Shown here: positions 11,256 to 23,266 of the stretch, piece by piece
Layout: each line of letters opens with the position of its first letter
Numbering within the stretch: the first letter of the stretch is position 1
Assembly: GCA_932521025.1 (NCBI GenBank)
Contig: OW051469.1
Location: 2,368,398 to 2,432,397, forward strand
DNA from: Oscheius onirici
Lineage: Eukaryota > Nematoda > Chromadorea > Rhabditida > Rhabditidae
Reading direction: 5' to 3'
Length of the DNA stretch: 64,000 nt
The notes under the pieces: generated by a model
Databases searched by the model: none
Seen by the model: the letters and a program-made list of their open reading frames with translations, nothing else
What the model was told of the DNA's origin: nothing
Program-made: the position numbers and the translations under genes

Positions 11256-14046
11256 CTTCAACTCGATTGTAACGTTTTATTTGTCACCATTTCAATACAC
11301 ATCTTTTTACAAGATCCCGGATCAAGGACAAGATGTTGCAAGTTTTGTCAGCCAATCGTTGATCCAATTAGCCCCGAAAATGTAGACTTTTTGGCGCGAA
11401 AATAGCTGTCAGAGCGGCTGACGAAAGTCTTCCATCATTTTCGCACAAATTATCCCCAGGAAAAGTACAGGCACGCGCGCATAAGATCTTGTTTGCGGTC
11501 GGAGAGGCTGATGCAACATAATATGGACACAGGTCAGCCCGCTGCCAGATGATATAAGCCCGCAGCTGGAACGGGCAGTGTGTCCCGGCAGCTGCTCTCT
11601 ATTTTTGCACACTTTTTCCCCAAACTTTGCACAATTGCAGTTGCAGCGTCGTTCTTCTTTAAAAACTTGCAAAAGTTTTGAGGTTTTCCGATGTGGACAA
11701 AGCAAAATGATCCACAGAACATCAACAGTTTTGACGCACAGCCAAAATTTGAGGAGAAAACTTCAACCATCTCGTGTTTTTCTCATTTATTTTTCCCCAC
11801 ATCTTCCCTGTGCTTAGAAAATCGTTTCTAGAGCTGTGAATAGAAAATTTTGTTTGATCCACGAGCGAAATCAAGAGAAATATTCAATTTTGACGTGTTT
11901 ATTGTATTGTTCTCGGCAAAAGTCTCCCCTATGCCTCGAAACAGGTAAAATCTTCGCTTTACAGAGCTCAGCCTTAGGCACCATCAAAAATTGAAATTTG
12001 AGGAAAAAAGTTCGCTTTCGCCTTGTTTATCTCGCGTATTCTCTCTCAAATCATCTGCAGACCCTGAAGCTCGAAAAACCTATAGTTTTCCAGCCAAAAA
12101 GCCTCGAAATTCCCCCTCGGAATCAAAAGATTCCCTGCTGAATCAAAAGAGAAAGCATTGAAAAACGCTTGATTTCGTCGTGTTTATCGCTCTATTCTTG
12201 TCCCCGAAATGCATCTCCTTCCTATAGAACAAAAGTAGAAGAAGAGCGAGGGTCATTTTCAACGAAACCCCAACACGTTTACAGTCTCCCATAAATCTTC
12301 TCCGTTCCCATTTCGCGCGCTCTCTCTTCTTTGCAGATGACTTTGAATTTTTCTCACGTGTTCTGTCCCGGACACGCGCATCTCTACAACCCTCTAATCT
12401 CAAATGACCTCCTGTAAAATGGTGTGAAAATGGAGGGTCTGATAAGGGGAGTGACGTCTCCGTCTCCCACGCCGTTTTTTACCCGTATAATTTTTTTTCG
12501 ATCAAAGATCGTCTAGTTTTTGCACGGGGTGAGACAGCTGTCTGGGAATGTTGCAGACTGGTACGAGAGCGTAGTGAGCTTTCTGTGGAGAGACAGGAAT
12601 AGAAATTGTAACAGTATGTGAGTCTAGAGACTGACAGGCTCATCCCGAAAGTTATCAGTTCATATTATGACGCTAAGAGTGACAGTTATTCGAATATCCG
12701 TCTTTTCAAGTGATCCAGTTCCCCCAATCAGTCACTCAGTTCCTTGAACATAAACTTCCCTTTACAATCCTGGCAACTGATAGTCACGTGTAGGTCACTG
12801 GTCAGCCCCCTTGGAACATGATTTTGGGTCTAGAATCTTCTCAGAATGTACTGTTGTCTAGGCATGGGCACCGGGCCCGTGTCAGTGTTGACCGAGATCG
12901 TGACAGCAAGACGCATTTTCGGGGGAAGAATACTTTAGCGAAAAAACGTGGCACCCATTTTGAACATAAGCTCGGCGTAGCATATTGAGCTTATGTTCAA
13001 CTTGGGTGCCAAGTTTATGGTTCCCCCAAAAGCGCGCACTGCTGGCACGGGCCCGGTGCCCATGCCTACTTTTGTCCAATAATCGAGACTCTTTCGATCC
13101 CCCGAGTAGCCAAAGTCTATTAAAGTGTCACAACAGTTACTAGTCAGTCTACTGGTCCTGTCTATACTGTTCAGCTTACTACCCTGTTCTGAACCCTACA
13201 GATAGTTTGATCTCTAATCCTCAGGAACTTTCCAGTGAGAAAGTCTCTGAAACGTTCTGACTACCTTTCTACTGATCCTTGCTGTCTAATGTACTCAGAC
13301 TGTATCCAGATGGCTGTTCAGTAGAGAGTCTGTCTCTACAACTATCTGACTACTGATACTTACCATATGGTGTACTCGTTCTGTTCCTAGAGAGTATCCA
13401 AAAGGCTGTTCAGTAGACAGTCTGAAACTTTCCGAGTATTTCTTCCACTGATTCTTACTCTGAACTCTTAGTTCATCTCCAAAGAGTCTTCTAATCAGAA
13501 AATCGGTCCCTACACTCACAGGCACTGAACCAATATCGATTGAAGACATGGTCACTTCGCGTTCGCAAAACCTCTGTTTGTTTATCTCGAAACCATCCGA
13601 ACAGAGGTCAGCTGTGCCGCCGGTTATCATTCCGCCACTCTCGAGAGAAAGACAGGATGCGTCCAGTCTTCTTTCGCCCACTTATCCGTCGTCTCAGCTG
13701 TGAGACCAAGGGGGTAGGTCCAGTTATCTCCTCATCATACTTTTGTCATCATTATTGTCAGCACTGTTTTGATGACATCGCCGTCTCGCTCTCTCTCTTA
13801 TCATCCTCTGCTCTCTTTGTGGGCGGAGCCTCCGGGGGTCGAGTGGTAGAAAAGAACACATGGCGCAGACGGATTGACGGGGCCCCACGAGCACTCTCTC
13901 TCTCCGTGTCTAGCCAGCCAGCTGTCTCCTGACCCTTTTCGCTTTCCAAAGTGCATCGCTTCCTCTCTCTCTCTCTCCTTTTTCTTCCTCATTCCATTTT
14001 CAGTTTTCAGTGGGTACCCGCTTTTCTCGAAGAAAAAGCCATCAAG
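11256..14046. other. 2.8-kb gene-free interval upstream of cystathionine gamma-lyase
   Basis: AT-rich spacer with short open frames that lack family resemblance or splice context. It includes the inverted-repeat element at 12859-13068 and, from about 12.6 to 13.5 kb, loosely repeated words such as CAGTCTGAC and TACTGATC. The end (13.95-14.04 kb) is a pyrimidine-rich tract ending in TTTTCAG, probably an intron or trans-splice acceptor in front of the next gene. Confidence 0.5.
12859..13068. mobile_element. inverted-repeat MITE, TAGGCATGGGC termini
   Basis: A 210-bp element with termini TAGGCATGGGCACCGGGCCC and its reverse complement (23 paired bases) and a second nested hairpin inside (TTGAACATAAGCTC / GAGCTTATGTTCAA). 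The flanks CTGTTGTC and CTTTTGTC match at 7 of 8 positions, compatible with an aged 8-bp target duplication. Confidence 0.75.
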
Positions 14047-15726
14047 ATGTCTCAGGACCGTTTCCCCCATTTCGGAACTGCCGCAATTCATGTTGGACAG
14101 GAGCCGGAACAATGGGACATGAACCAGGTTGGTCAAAGGAATCTCTGTCTCTGTCACTATCTCTCACTGAATTGATCACAGTAGAATTATTGTCCCCTGA
14201 CTCTCTGTCTCTCACTGGATCATCTGATCTCCTTCCCTAAAATACCCTCTCTGATGACGTAATTGTCATCATCCAAAGATCATTCTAGAATGTTTATTTT
14301 GGGAATTCCAAAGATAGCTGTAAACAATGTCTGTAGGGCATGTTACTATAGCAGACTCTTTAAACTCATGACCGTTTCTTGCCGCGTGAGTGTTCGCGAC
14401 CTTTTCCCGAGGTGATAAATGGGAAGACGGAGACAAAGAGAACTCGTAAAAAGGAGAGAAAGCCGAGATCAAAGATTGAACTGATTTATTGCAGGTGGTT
14501 CCTCCCATCTCTCTGTCCTCGACATACAAACAGGATCGTCCCGGAGAGCCCAAAGGACACGACTATTCCCGAGCTGGAAATCCTACCCGTGATGTTCTCC
14601 AGAAGAATTTGGCTGCTCTCGAGGATGCCAAATATTGTCAAGTCTTTTCTTCTGGCCTAGCAGCCAGTATGGCTGTCATCAACCGTCTTCGTACCGGTGA
14701 CCACGTCATCTGCTCCGACGACGTCTACGGAGGAACTCAGCGCTTCCTTCGCAAGGTCTCTGTACCGAACCATGGTCTCCAAGCCGATTTCGTTGATCTG
14801 ACCATTATTGAGGAGCTTCAGAAGGCTTTCAAGTCTAACACTAAGGTGAGACAGGGACAGGACAGATACTCACTCTCCTATTCAGATTGTCTGGTTCGAG
14901 TCTCCTTCCAACCCTCTCCTGAAGGTCGTCGACATTGCCGCCGTCAGTCAGGCTGCCAAGAAATACAATCCAGAGATTATGGTCGTCGTCGACAACACCT
15001 TCATGAGCCCGTACTTCCAAAGGCCTCTGTCTCTCGGAGCCGACATTGTCGTTCACTCTTGCACAAAGTACGTCAACGGACACTCGGACGTGGTCATGGG
15101 AGCCGTCATCACTGACAATGACGATATTCAGCAGCATTTGTTCTTCCAGCAGTTGGGTGAGTAGAGAGGCAGAGAGACAGAAAAAAACAACCAATTTTCA
15201 GCCGTCGGAGCCGTCCCCTCTCCCTTCGACTGTTTCCTCGTCAACCGCGGTCTCAAGACCCTTCATCTCCGCATGCGTGCTCACTACGAGAACGCCCTGG
15301 CCATTTCCCAGTTCCTCGAGGGCAATGCCCGTGTCGAGAGTGTCCTCTACCCGGCCCTGCCGAGTCACCCTCAGCACGAAGTACACCAGAAACAGACCAA
15401 GGGAATGAGTGGAATGATCTCCTTCTATTTGAAGGGAGGAATCGAAGAGAGCAGGACATTCCTCTCCTCGCTGAAAATTTTCACACTGGCTGAGAGTCTC
15501 GGAGGTTACGAATCCCTCGCTGAACTGCCTTCCATCATGACCCATGCTTCTGTGCCGCCAGAGGACCGTGCCAAGCTAGGAATCACTGACAATCTCATCC
15601 GTCTCTCTGTCGGAGTCGAGGATCTGGACGATCTGGTTCAGGACCTCGATCAGGCTCTCAAGACTGCTGTAAGTTCTGGCTCATGATCAAAAATTTATTG
15701 GCTATTTACAGATTCCTAAGGTCTAA
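14047..15726 (+). CDS. cth: cystathionine gamma-lyase
   Basis: PLP enzyme of transsulfuration: cystathionine to cysteine, 2-oxobutyrate and ammonia; also a source of H2S. Five exons (14047-14127, 14495-14845, 14886-15156, 15202-15668, 15712-15726) sum to 1185 nt, giving 394 residues, the normal length. Markers: FPHFGTAAIHVGQEPEQW at the N-terminus, SSTYKQ, YSRAGNPTRD, FSSGLAAS (PLP phosphate site), SDDVYGGTQR, FESPSNPLLKVVDI, VVVDNTF, and SCTKYVNGHSDVVMG with the Schiff-base lysine. The C-terminal exon adds only IPKV. C. elegans has two such genes (cth-1, cth-2); I cannot tell which this matches. Cystathionine gamma-synthase is a less likely reading in an animal. Confidence 0.93.
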
Positions 15727-16015
15727 GAAGCCATCAGCATTTTCTTCCTAAAGTTCTCGAAGCCGGTTCAAATTTCACTGCACACCATGTGTGAGACCCA
15801 CCTGTCCGTAGGTACCGAGTGGTCATTTCGCCTCACTCTTCAATGAAGCATATCGGTTTGTATTTCGGAGATTACGGTATAATAAATGAGTGAAGAGTAC
15901 TGATTTTGATGGATTTTCTGTCATCTGTAATCTGTCCTGTCCTCTGTCCCCCAAACAAAACAAAAACTGACCATGGAATAGTTTATTCTCATGTATATCT
16001 ATTCTTCCCAGCTCG

Positions 16016-17498
16016 TCAGTTGATTGCTCCCCTCATCTTGCTGTTTCTGGATTTCTCTCCCTGCGGCATCCTCTCCTGATCGACCAGCATCTCACTGGAG
16101 ATTCTCTGCATCTCGACAGCGATGCTCTGAGCCAGTTGTTCGGCCGGCACACCTGCCGGGATGTGTATGCCCTTCAGAATTGTCACGTCCTTGCCTCCAT
16201 TGAGCACAATCTCCGGCGTCATCGGTGCCGGCGGAGGCGAGCTTCCCTTCCTGATGCGGACGAAGCAGGCCGACTTTTTGCGACTCTTCTTGTCCAGCTT
16301 CTCCGGAGCCATTCCGCCAATCTCGTGCAGCTTTCTCAGCGCTCCGTACTGACGCCACGGATTGCGGGAGCCTCTCTTTGCCTGCTTCTCCATGCAGATG
16401 TTCGTTCCGAGGTAGGGCAGCTCTTGGACGTCGCGCTCGTGGTCGTAGCGGACCGTCATTCCAGAGTCCAGAACGGGAACTGGAGCCAGCTCCATGTAGG
16501 TCAGTCCGAGTCCCTGGAAGGAGACTTATTCGTCAAGGATTCAATAGTAGACAGAGATTCCACTGGATGCAAGAGACTACTGGAGAACAGGACAGGGACA
16601 CAGTAATGGTATCTGATAAAGAAGAACTAATGGACAAAAGTACAGGGACAGAGTAATGATGTACGGTAAACCTACTGTACTGTTCCTAGACTCTCCCGTT
16701 TTGCTTTGACTGAACTACAGTATCCTCACACCAGTAGAACATGTGACAGACTGAACAGGTTGGAGGGACAGTAACCTAGTCTGATACGAGTAGTTCTTCT
16801 GGATTGTAAGATTGAAAGTCACACTTCAGAGAGACGGCTACAACTACAGTAGAACTACTGTATGAACTGTTCAGGGTAAATTTAAAAAAAGCTATGACTG
16901 CCTTGTTATAATTGATCCATATACTGTACTGAATCTAGACAAGGGTAAACAGTAACAAGGACAGAATCTGATAGACCTTCTGGGAACTGAACTGTTCAAG
17001 AGTCTAGAAAAAAAATTACCACTGGTTTGGCAGTTTTCACAGACTGTGATCTAACAGACTGTTCTGGACAAGAGATAGAACACTGGATGTGAAAGTAGAA
17101 CTACTGTAAACTGAGCTGTTCACAAGAGTCTGGGTAGAAATGGTAGAAAATTTAAATGACTACAGTACAGTGACAAAGAAAAAAAACTAACCTGCAGACC
17201 GTGGAAGCGAGCCGATGTCGGAACGGGATGAGGCTGCGAGACGACAGTTGATCCTGGCTGCTGCCATCCGAAGACTGCCAGAGAATTGCTCAGTTTAGTG
17301 GCCATGCCCGAGATGGAGTCGCAGAAGCTGCGGATGTCGTCGCTGCTCGAGTTTGTTCCGTGCGAGTTTTCCGACGACGGCTGGCGCTGATTGGAGCTGC
17401 TACGGGAGCGACTACGGCGATGTCCAGTCGACTTCGAGTCACTAGATCTACTGAAAATATAATCTTTCTCGGTATCTGAAGAAGCGAACTGACCTCAT
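16016..17498 (-). CDS. unrecognised protein with RS-rich N-terminus
   Basis: Three exons (17498-17494, 17450-17192, 16513-16016) join in phase to 762 nt, giving 253 residues. The first coding exon is just ATGAG. The N-terminus is rich in Ser and Arg (MSRSSDSKSTGHRRSRSRSS), followed by a Ser/Gln/Asn-rich low-complexity stretch. The second half is more regular: LPYLGTNICMEKQAKRGSR, a basic run with KLDKKSRKK, a Pro run (SSPPPAPM) and an amphipathic EQLAQSIAVEMQRISSEM helix. RS repeats suggest a nuclear or RNA-linked role, but no known domain was identified. Its start faces the REEP-like gene 140 bp away, so the two probably share a promoter region. About 680 nt of intron separates exons 2 and 3 and is full of degenerate CTACTGTA/ACAGTAAC words. 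Confidence 0.65.
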
Positions 17499-17638
17499 TG
17501 TCTAGTAGTTTGTTGTTCAATTGCCTCTATTCTTCGAAATGAATTACAAAAAAAAACAATTTGTTTTCAAAAGTTACAAAACTTTCCAAGAAATTAATAT
17601 TCAGTAGTTAGCTTCCCCATCTAGTAGCCACAGCTGTC

Positions 17639-17989
17639 ATGGAGGACATTCTCTACCAGCTGAAACAATTGGTTCACGAGAAGCAGCACTTCACGGCCCG
17701 CTACCTGGACAAGCTCAGTCAAGCCACAGGACAGTCTCCCGATCTTCTGGCCAAAGCTCTCGTGGCCGCCTTCGTTCTGATCACTCTGCTCCACCCGAAT
17801 GCCCACTTCGTCGTCAATCTTCTCATCGTGGCTGTTATCATTCTCCTCACCTACATCTACCGAGCCGAGCGGCCCATCTCTCTGATTCAGTCTCCCTGTC
17901 TCTGTCTTCCAGACTCTCTCGGTCTCCTTGTTCCCATGTACTCTTCCGAACTGATCAAGAGTACAGGAACCGTCTGGTTCTGTGACTAA
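17639..17989 (+). CDS. short REEP5/YOP1-like membrane protein
   Basis: Single open frame of 116 residues. The first 75 resemble the N-terminus of REEP5/DP1/YOP1 proteins, which bend ER tubules: LVHEKQHFTARYLDKLSQ, then ATGQS and two hydrophobic segments (LLAKALVAAFVLITLL and VVNLLIVAVIILLTYIY). The region corresponding to the second hairpin of the family is absent: after YRAERPI the frame runs into TCTCCCTGTCTCTG-like sequence and a short tail. Either this is a truncated family member, or a splice site that I could not place continues the gene. No GT donor giving an intron of 30 nt or more fits convincingly. It is followed 321 bp later on the same strand by the cytochrome b5 reductase gene. 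Confidence 0.5.
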   Translation: MEDILYQLKQLVHEKQHFTARYLDKLSQATGQSPDLLAKALVAAFVLITLLHPNAHFVVNLLIVAVIILLTYIYRAERPISLIQSPCLCLPDSLGLLVPMYSSELIKSTGTVWFCD

Positions 17990-18309
17990 AAATGACTCTT
18001 CTAGAACGTTCCATATAAAAAAAATGTTTTTTTCTCTTCTGTTCATTAGAAATTTAAAAACTTCGATTTTCAGAGTACAAACTGAAAAAAACTATTCCTT
18101 GAGGAACCAAAACTTCCACTCCGATTGATCTTCACTCTCTCCAGTCCTTTCTACTTCCTAAGTGACCCCAAGTGAACAGGTTCTCCTCTCTTTTCTAGCC
18201 ATCAGTACGCTCGTCAATTGCGTCACCTAACCGCATTCTCTCAGCTGTTATTCTTGAACTCTGACCAGAAGATCAGTCGCCCTATCAGTCGTTTCATTTC
18301 AGTCGCATC

Positions 18310-19556
18310 ATGCTGGACTATCTCACCAGTTCTCTCTCCGCTCTCACTGGATACTTTAGAGTAAGTCAGCTTTTTCCATCTAAAAAGAGTTTACAGGGTC
18401 CACCGGTTACTTTGGTGGACGAAAAGACCAAAGTTCCTTTACCGCTGGCGGAGAAAATTGAGGTGAGTCTGTCTCTCCAAAAGTGACATCGAAAGTAAAA
18501 AAAAAAAAAACCTTGCCTTCCTTAAAGGGAAGGCTTTTCAAAATTTTATTCCATCCGCTGTTTTCACAGGCTCGGTGGAGGCTTTGATACCTTTAGATTC
18601 TATAAATAGAATGTCAGTTAACCGACACTGGCGGAGGTCATTCGCACCGGGTGACGAGGCTGTACGGGCGCGACTTGAACCGTTGACTTGGTGGTTAGCG
18701 CACCCGTCTGGTAATCTGAAGGTCAGAGGTTCGGATCCAATCTTTTCAAAACCTTTTTTTCTTTAATTTTCGTACTCTTTCAGGTAAACTATAACACCCG
18801 AAAGTTCCGGTTCAGTCTCCCATCTGAGAATCACGTTCTGGGAATTGCTCCAGGTCAACATGTCTGTCTCAGTGCGACTATCAATGGCAAACTGGTAGTC
18901 AGATCTTATACTCCAGTCAGTGACTGTACCGCCCAAGGATATGTGGAAATCATTGTCAAGGTACTGTACTCTCATTTCCCATCCAGACAGTCCTTTAGAT
19001 CTACTTCCGAGGTCAACCCTCGTATCCAGAAGGCGGAAAGATGAGTCAATATCTGGACTCTCTCAAAATTGGGGATACTGTAGATTTCCGTGGTCCTACT
19101 GGAAGTATACTGTACAAAGGATCAGGAAAATTTTCATTCAAAAAATTGGCTTCGGAGAAGGACTACAAGACGATTTCCATGGTCGCCGGCGGCAGTGGAC
19201 TGACTCCCATGCTCCAGATCATCTCAACAATCATCCGGAATCCACAGGATCAGACGGAGATCTGCTTCATTTTTGCCAACTCTGAAGAGAAGGACATTCT
19301 CTGTCAGGAGATTCTTGAAGAACTGGTCGAAAAAGCCGGTGGTCGACTGAAAGTCCATCATCTGGTGAGTAAGCCCACAGGAAGCTGGAATGGTCTAAAG
19401 GGACGGATTGGACACGATCACATTGAAAAGCACTTTTTCCCGCCCGGAGAAGACCATCTGGTCCTGCTCTGTGGGCCGAATCCGATGGTAAATGACGCCT
19501 GTAAACCGAGCTTGGAAAAGTTGGGCTATTCGAAAGATCATCTGTACATTTTTTGA
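18310..19556 (+). CDS. NADH-cytochrome b5 reductase
   Basis: FAD enzyme passing electrons from NADH to cytochrome b5 on ER or mitochondrial outer membrane (fatty-acid desaturation, sterol synthesis). Four exons (18310-18360, 18397-18462, 18784-18960, 18999-19556) sum to 852 nt, giving 283 residues. FAD-binding part: RFRFSLPS, GQHVCLSATI, VVRSYTPVSD; linker IYFRGQPSYPEGGKMSQYL; FRGPTG; NADH part: MVAGGSGLTPMLQII, FANSEEKDILC, LLCGPNPMV, and terminal LYIF (family F-x-F-like end). The N-terminus is short with a weak hydrophobic stretch, and a TTTCAG acceptor lies 9 nt before the ATG, pointing to trans-splicing. Similarity to CYB5R3 is strong along the whole length. Confidence 0.95.
18682..18744 (+). 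pseudogene. tRNA-like remnant inside cytochrome b5 reductase intron 2
   Basis: TTGGTGGTTAGCGCACC (A-box-like) is followed by GAGGTTCGGATCC (B-box-like) at the normal distance. The anticodon and acceptor stems do not pair, so it is not a working tRNA. Confidence 0.45.
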
Positions 19557-20085
19557 ATAAATTGTCTTGGATTCAGTAAATAGAAGTAGCTATACGAAAA
19601 AGAAGAGACAATGCCTATTTTTGAAATAAATGAGAAAAGTCGAATCGGAACAGAAACGCTCTGTCCAGATACTGACTCATCTTTCCGCCTTCTGGAATAC
19701 AGATATCTCTTCCCTACAGACCATTTTCATTGTCTGAGTTAGGACATAAATAAACATGAAATAAGAGTTATTGGCCACTGGAAGAGAAGTGGCAGAGTAC
19801 ATTTTCCTCAAGATGCAACAGGCTACTGAACAAAAGTACAGAAAGTCACAGGACGGCCTAAAAAAATTCTGTCTGCAGAACTGAAAATGGTAGCGATAGG
19901 AACGTGTTCTAATTGAGACTTTCTCCTTGCTCTTTCTCATTTTACGGCTTTGTAGCACTATCGTCCCGGTCATTGGCAAAGCCTTGCATCTGTGTTTAGA
20001 CCAAATTTCGTCATAGTAAAATCGCCCTCTGCTCCCCTCCCTTTCCCTTTCCATACCAATGTTTGTCCCATACGACAAATGAATA

Positions 20086-20102
20086 TATCTATCTATCTAT
20101 CT
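20086..20102. repeat. (ATCT)n microsatellite
   Basis: About four tandem ATCT units just downstream of the cytochrome b5 reductase gene. Confidence 0.9.
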
Positions 20103-22347
20103 ACAGTATCTGAAGTAGATTACACTGTGACAGTAATCCTGATCGACTAATTATGACTGTCGTGGTAACAATTATTTTTTTCCAGCCTCTGTGCATCTTC
20201 TTTCTTCTTCTTTATCTGTTTAAATTAAGTCTGATTCTCGACTCGTCTCGTAGGGTAAACCATTCATTTTTCGTGTTTTTACACCAAGTGTTACCGGCCA
20301 GCTCCCTGATCTCATCAAGTCGTCTGCATCGTTTGACCACCAGCTCGTCTCGATCCTTTTCTCGGAATCCATTCGGTAACATTCTTGATCCATCGAGTCG
20401 CTATATCCTTCAGTTGATGTCCTTCAAGGCAGATGTCAGTTCCAGAAGACCGGTGAGAGTTCCAGTATTCAAATGGCAGATATCAAGAGATGATGGTCTT
20501 GCCCTCAGCCTTTATACAGGGGTACACAGTCACAATGACAGGTAGATCGGAAAATCATGGCAGAAGACGGAATGTAGCCTTGGTGTTAGCCAAGTTTTGC
20601 CCTTCCAAAAGACCTTAACTTGTCCACTTTATCTCCTTTTTTCGACTTGTCCAAACTAATAAAAACAACTCGCCTTGGAGTCATTGTGTCGTCAGTTATC
20701 CGCCTGTGCTCTCGTCCTCTTCCAAGTCAGGTCAGGGGGTTCTATTTTCTACAAATTTTCTTTGGCTCCCTCTTCCTGTTACCGCTTGACAAGCTAAAAA
20801 AAAAGGTTTTGGAATTTTCCCAGGTACAGTAGTAAAAAAAAACGGGGTTTTGAAACGCCAATTTCTCGTTTTGAGCCTCAATTTTCTAGCTATTTTTCCC
20901 AGCATTCTGATGTTCAGCGATATTATTCAATGAGCTCCACAACTTTGGTCCTAGATGCCATACCTGAAGGAAAGACTGCCTTTTCTGAACCTCCGTCAAA
21001 TAAATCAAGTTGTACTGAAACTTAAAGACATCACAATTTTTCACAATCACAATTTCATCACAATTTTTACAAGGGTCAGCCGCCGGAATGTCGCCCCAGA
21101 TAAAGAGCCGCCGGTCAGTTGTGACTTACCGCAGCCAGGTGACATTTATTGTTTTATTGCTCCGGGTCAGCTCATTTTTTGGCCTTATATGATATGAAAT
21201 GATTCTTTTTTTCCACTCAATTTTTTTTCTGATCTTCTTCCGAACAGCTGACTGGTCCTGAGAACATCCGTTCCTTAGAATCTAAATCTTTTAATCTCTC
21301 GCTAAAGAAAGTGCATTCTCGTGTCCTTTTTCGGTCATTTCCAGCTCGTTTCGATAAGATGTTGCACATTGGTAACAGGCAGTGCCCGGGGGCCCGATAG
21401 AGAAAAAGAGAGAAAGACCAGCCCTTTTCCTCCTCCTCTTATGTTGTCTTCCTTTTGAAATTGATTTACTGGATTTTCTAGTTCAGATCCTTTTCTAAAT
21501 GTCCTATACCGCGTGGTAAGACTTAGGGTAGACGAGAGCCACTAGTGACGAGAGTCATCTGGTGTTCTGACAGTACATTACAGTTACAGTAACTGTCCAG
21601 ATATCCAGACTCATCTGGCTTGTTCCCAGTCTAGATGAGTCTGGATAGAGAAACAGGCATCTGGTGGTCTGACTTTAAGTCTTCTGTGTTCCTTCATACT
21701 CTTATCCTAACAGTAAACTACTGATTGAGACTTTCGGACTCTCATTTCCAGGCGCCTGATTCGGTAGTCTGTAATCCTGTTCCATACTCTTTGTTCAATA
21801 CTGGTCAGTCCAGACTCTCTAATGATCAGTCCGGCCTCTGATACTACTGATCGACCCAGACTCTCTTCAGATGCTCAGATTGACTGACTTCGGTCATCAG
21901 GGACTCTCATTTTTTTGATTGCCCTCTCCCTCTGTTCCATAGGAAATACTGACCCAGACTTTCCGTTTGGTGACACTCTAATCACCTGCTACTTACCAGT
22001 TCCGCACAGCTTTCATAGTGTTCTTGAATGAAAAAATGGTGAAAAAAACCTTGGCAAAGATCGCTCTTCGAACTGATGTTTATCTAACCGATACTGGCTA
22101 CCTAATGGACTCACGTGAATGCCGAGAAAATGATAACGAATCTTCCGTTCCGAAAATTTATAGTACTTTTCAAAACACCAAGATTTCCCGCAAACTGTCT
22201 GGAATGATTGAAAGTGGGGCACAGACGGACGTCTACTTCTTGATAAAGACGATAACGAGAGAAAAAACGCAACATCTCCGAAAACAGTGACCTTTCTTAT
22301 CGGAGCTGTCTGTTTAGAGATTTTGAGGAGGATATGGAGAAATCTAG

Positions 22348-22348
<1 letters not shown>

Positions 22349-22419
<71 letters not shown>
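22349..22419. repeat. (GGGACA)n hexamer array, about 12 units
   Basis: Perfect tandem GGGACA over 71 bp. The same hexamer forms the larger array at 25338-25599 and occurs as 2-3 unit runs in several introns (for example near 38430 and 43430). Confidence 0.95.
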
Positions 22420-22667
22420 TAGATATCCAGACGGTTACTGTTTCCTTCTCTCTGTCCCCTCTTGCTCCGTCCCTCTAGAAAATTTTTATTTTTCTGTTCA
22501 GCTTGAAGTCTTTCCTTTCCCGCCATCTCTATACGTGGTTGGCGCCGTTCGATAGACACCTTTATAAGAAGAAATAGTGGCTCCCTCTCTCTCTCTCCCT
22601 GAACAACAACGCAGTTTTTCGACTGGTGGATGGTTTGGAGCTGGGAGCCGGATGAAAAGAGGTGAGA

Positions 22668-23266
22668 TCATCCTGATAGACTGTAGCGGGTATAGCCGGA
22701 AAACTGTCTGAATTCTTGCCAGATTCTGAAGAGGACCATTTTCTTAAGAGATTTGCTCTGACTCTCGCCGTGGAACTCTAGAGATGTTCCGTAGATCAAT
22801 CCTGACGATTTTAGCAAACTCTCCGATTCGTCTTGCCTCAAAGCCACTTTTTTTAAAAGTTGATAACTCTCGCCCGCTGCTATAGAAGGCGGTTTTCCAG
22901 AAAATAGACAGATGCTGACTGAAAAGAGATTTTTTTGGGAATTTGACTGTATTGGAACTGTATCATCTCCCGGGACCAGAACTGGAATAGTTGTCGGACC
23001 CGGTTGCACCTGGATCCTGATCTTCAGTTCTCTTTTGAGCAAAAATTAGAGACGGTCTGAAAAGTTGAATGCTTTTTGCAAGCCTTCATAATCTCAGTGG
23101 GAGGGTCATTCCAAATCGGGCGGCAAAACTGAAACATCCCCCCTTCCTGGAGACGGTGATAAGCTTTGCAGTAATCAAAAGGGTGCCGGTCAACGGAACT
23201 AAACAATCCTTCTGCTTTGAATATCGTCCGGTTTGTGGCTGACAAAACTTTGATTGCTTTCAGCAT
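22668..23266 (-). pseudogene. possible decayed or fragmentary coding sequence
   Basis: Two minus-strand open stretches in different frames overlap near 23.03 kb. The upstream one has protein-like composition (SVDRHPFDYCKAYHRLQEGG, then CRPIWNDPPTEIMKACKK); the downstream one continues with KIRIQVQPGPTTIPVLVPGD. A frame change between them could be an unplaced intron or a frameshift. I do not recognise a family, and no clear start or stop context is present. Chance open frames remain possible. Confidence 0.25.

Noticed and set aside
20153..20545. Open frame of 130 residues downstream of cytochrome b5 reductase
   Set aside because: Low-complexity Ser/Arg composition, competing frames of similar length and no family resemblance.
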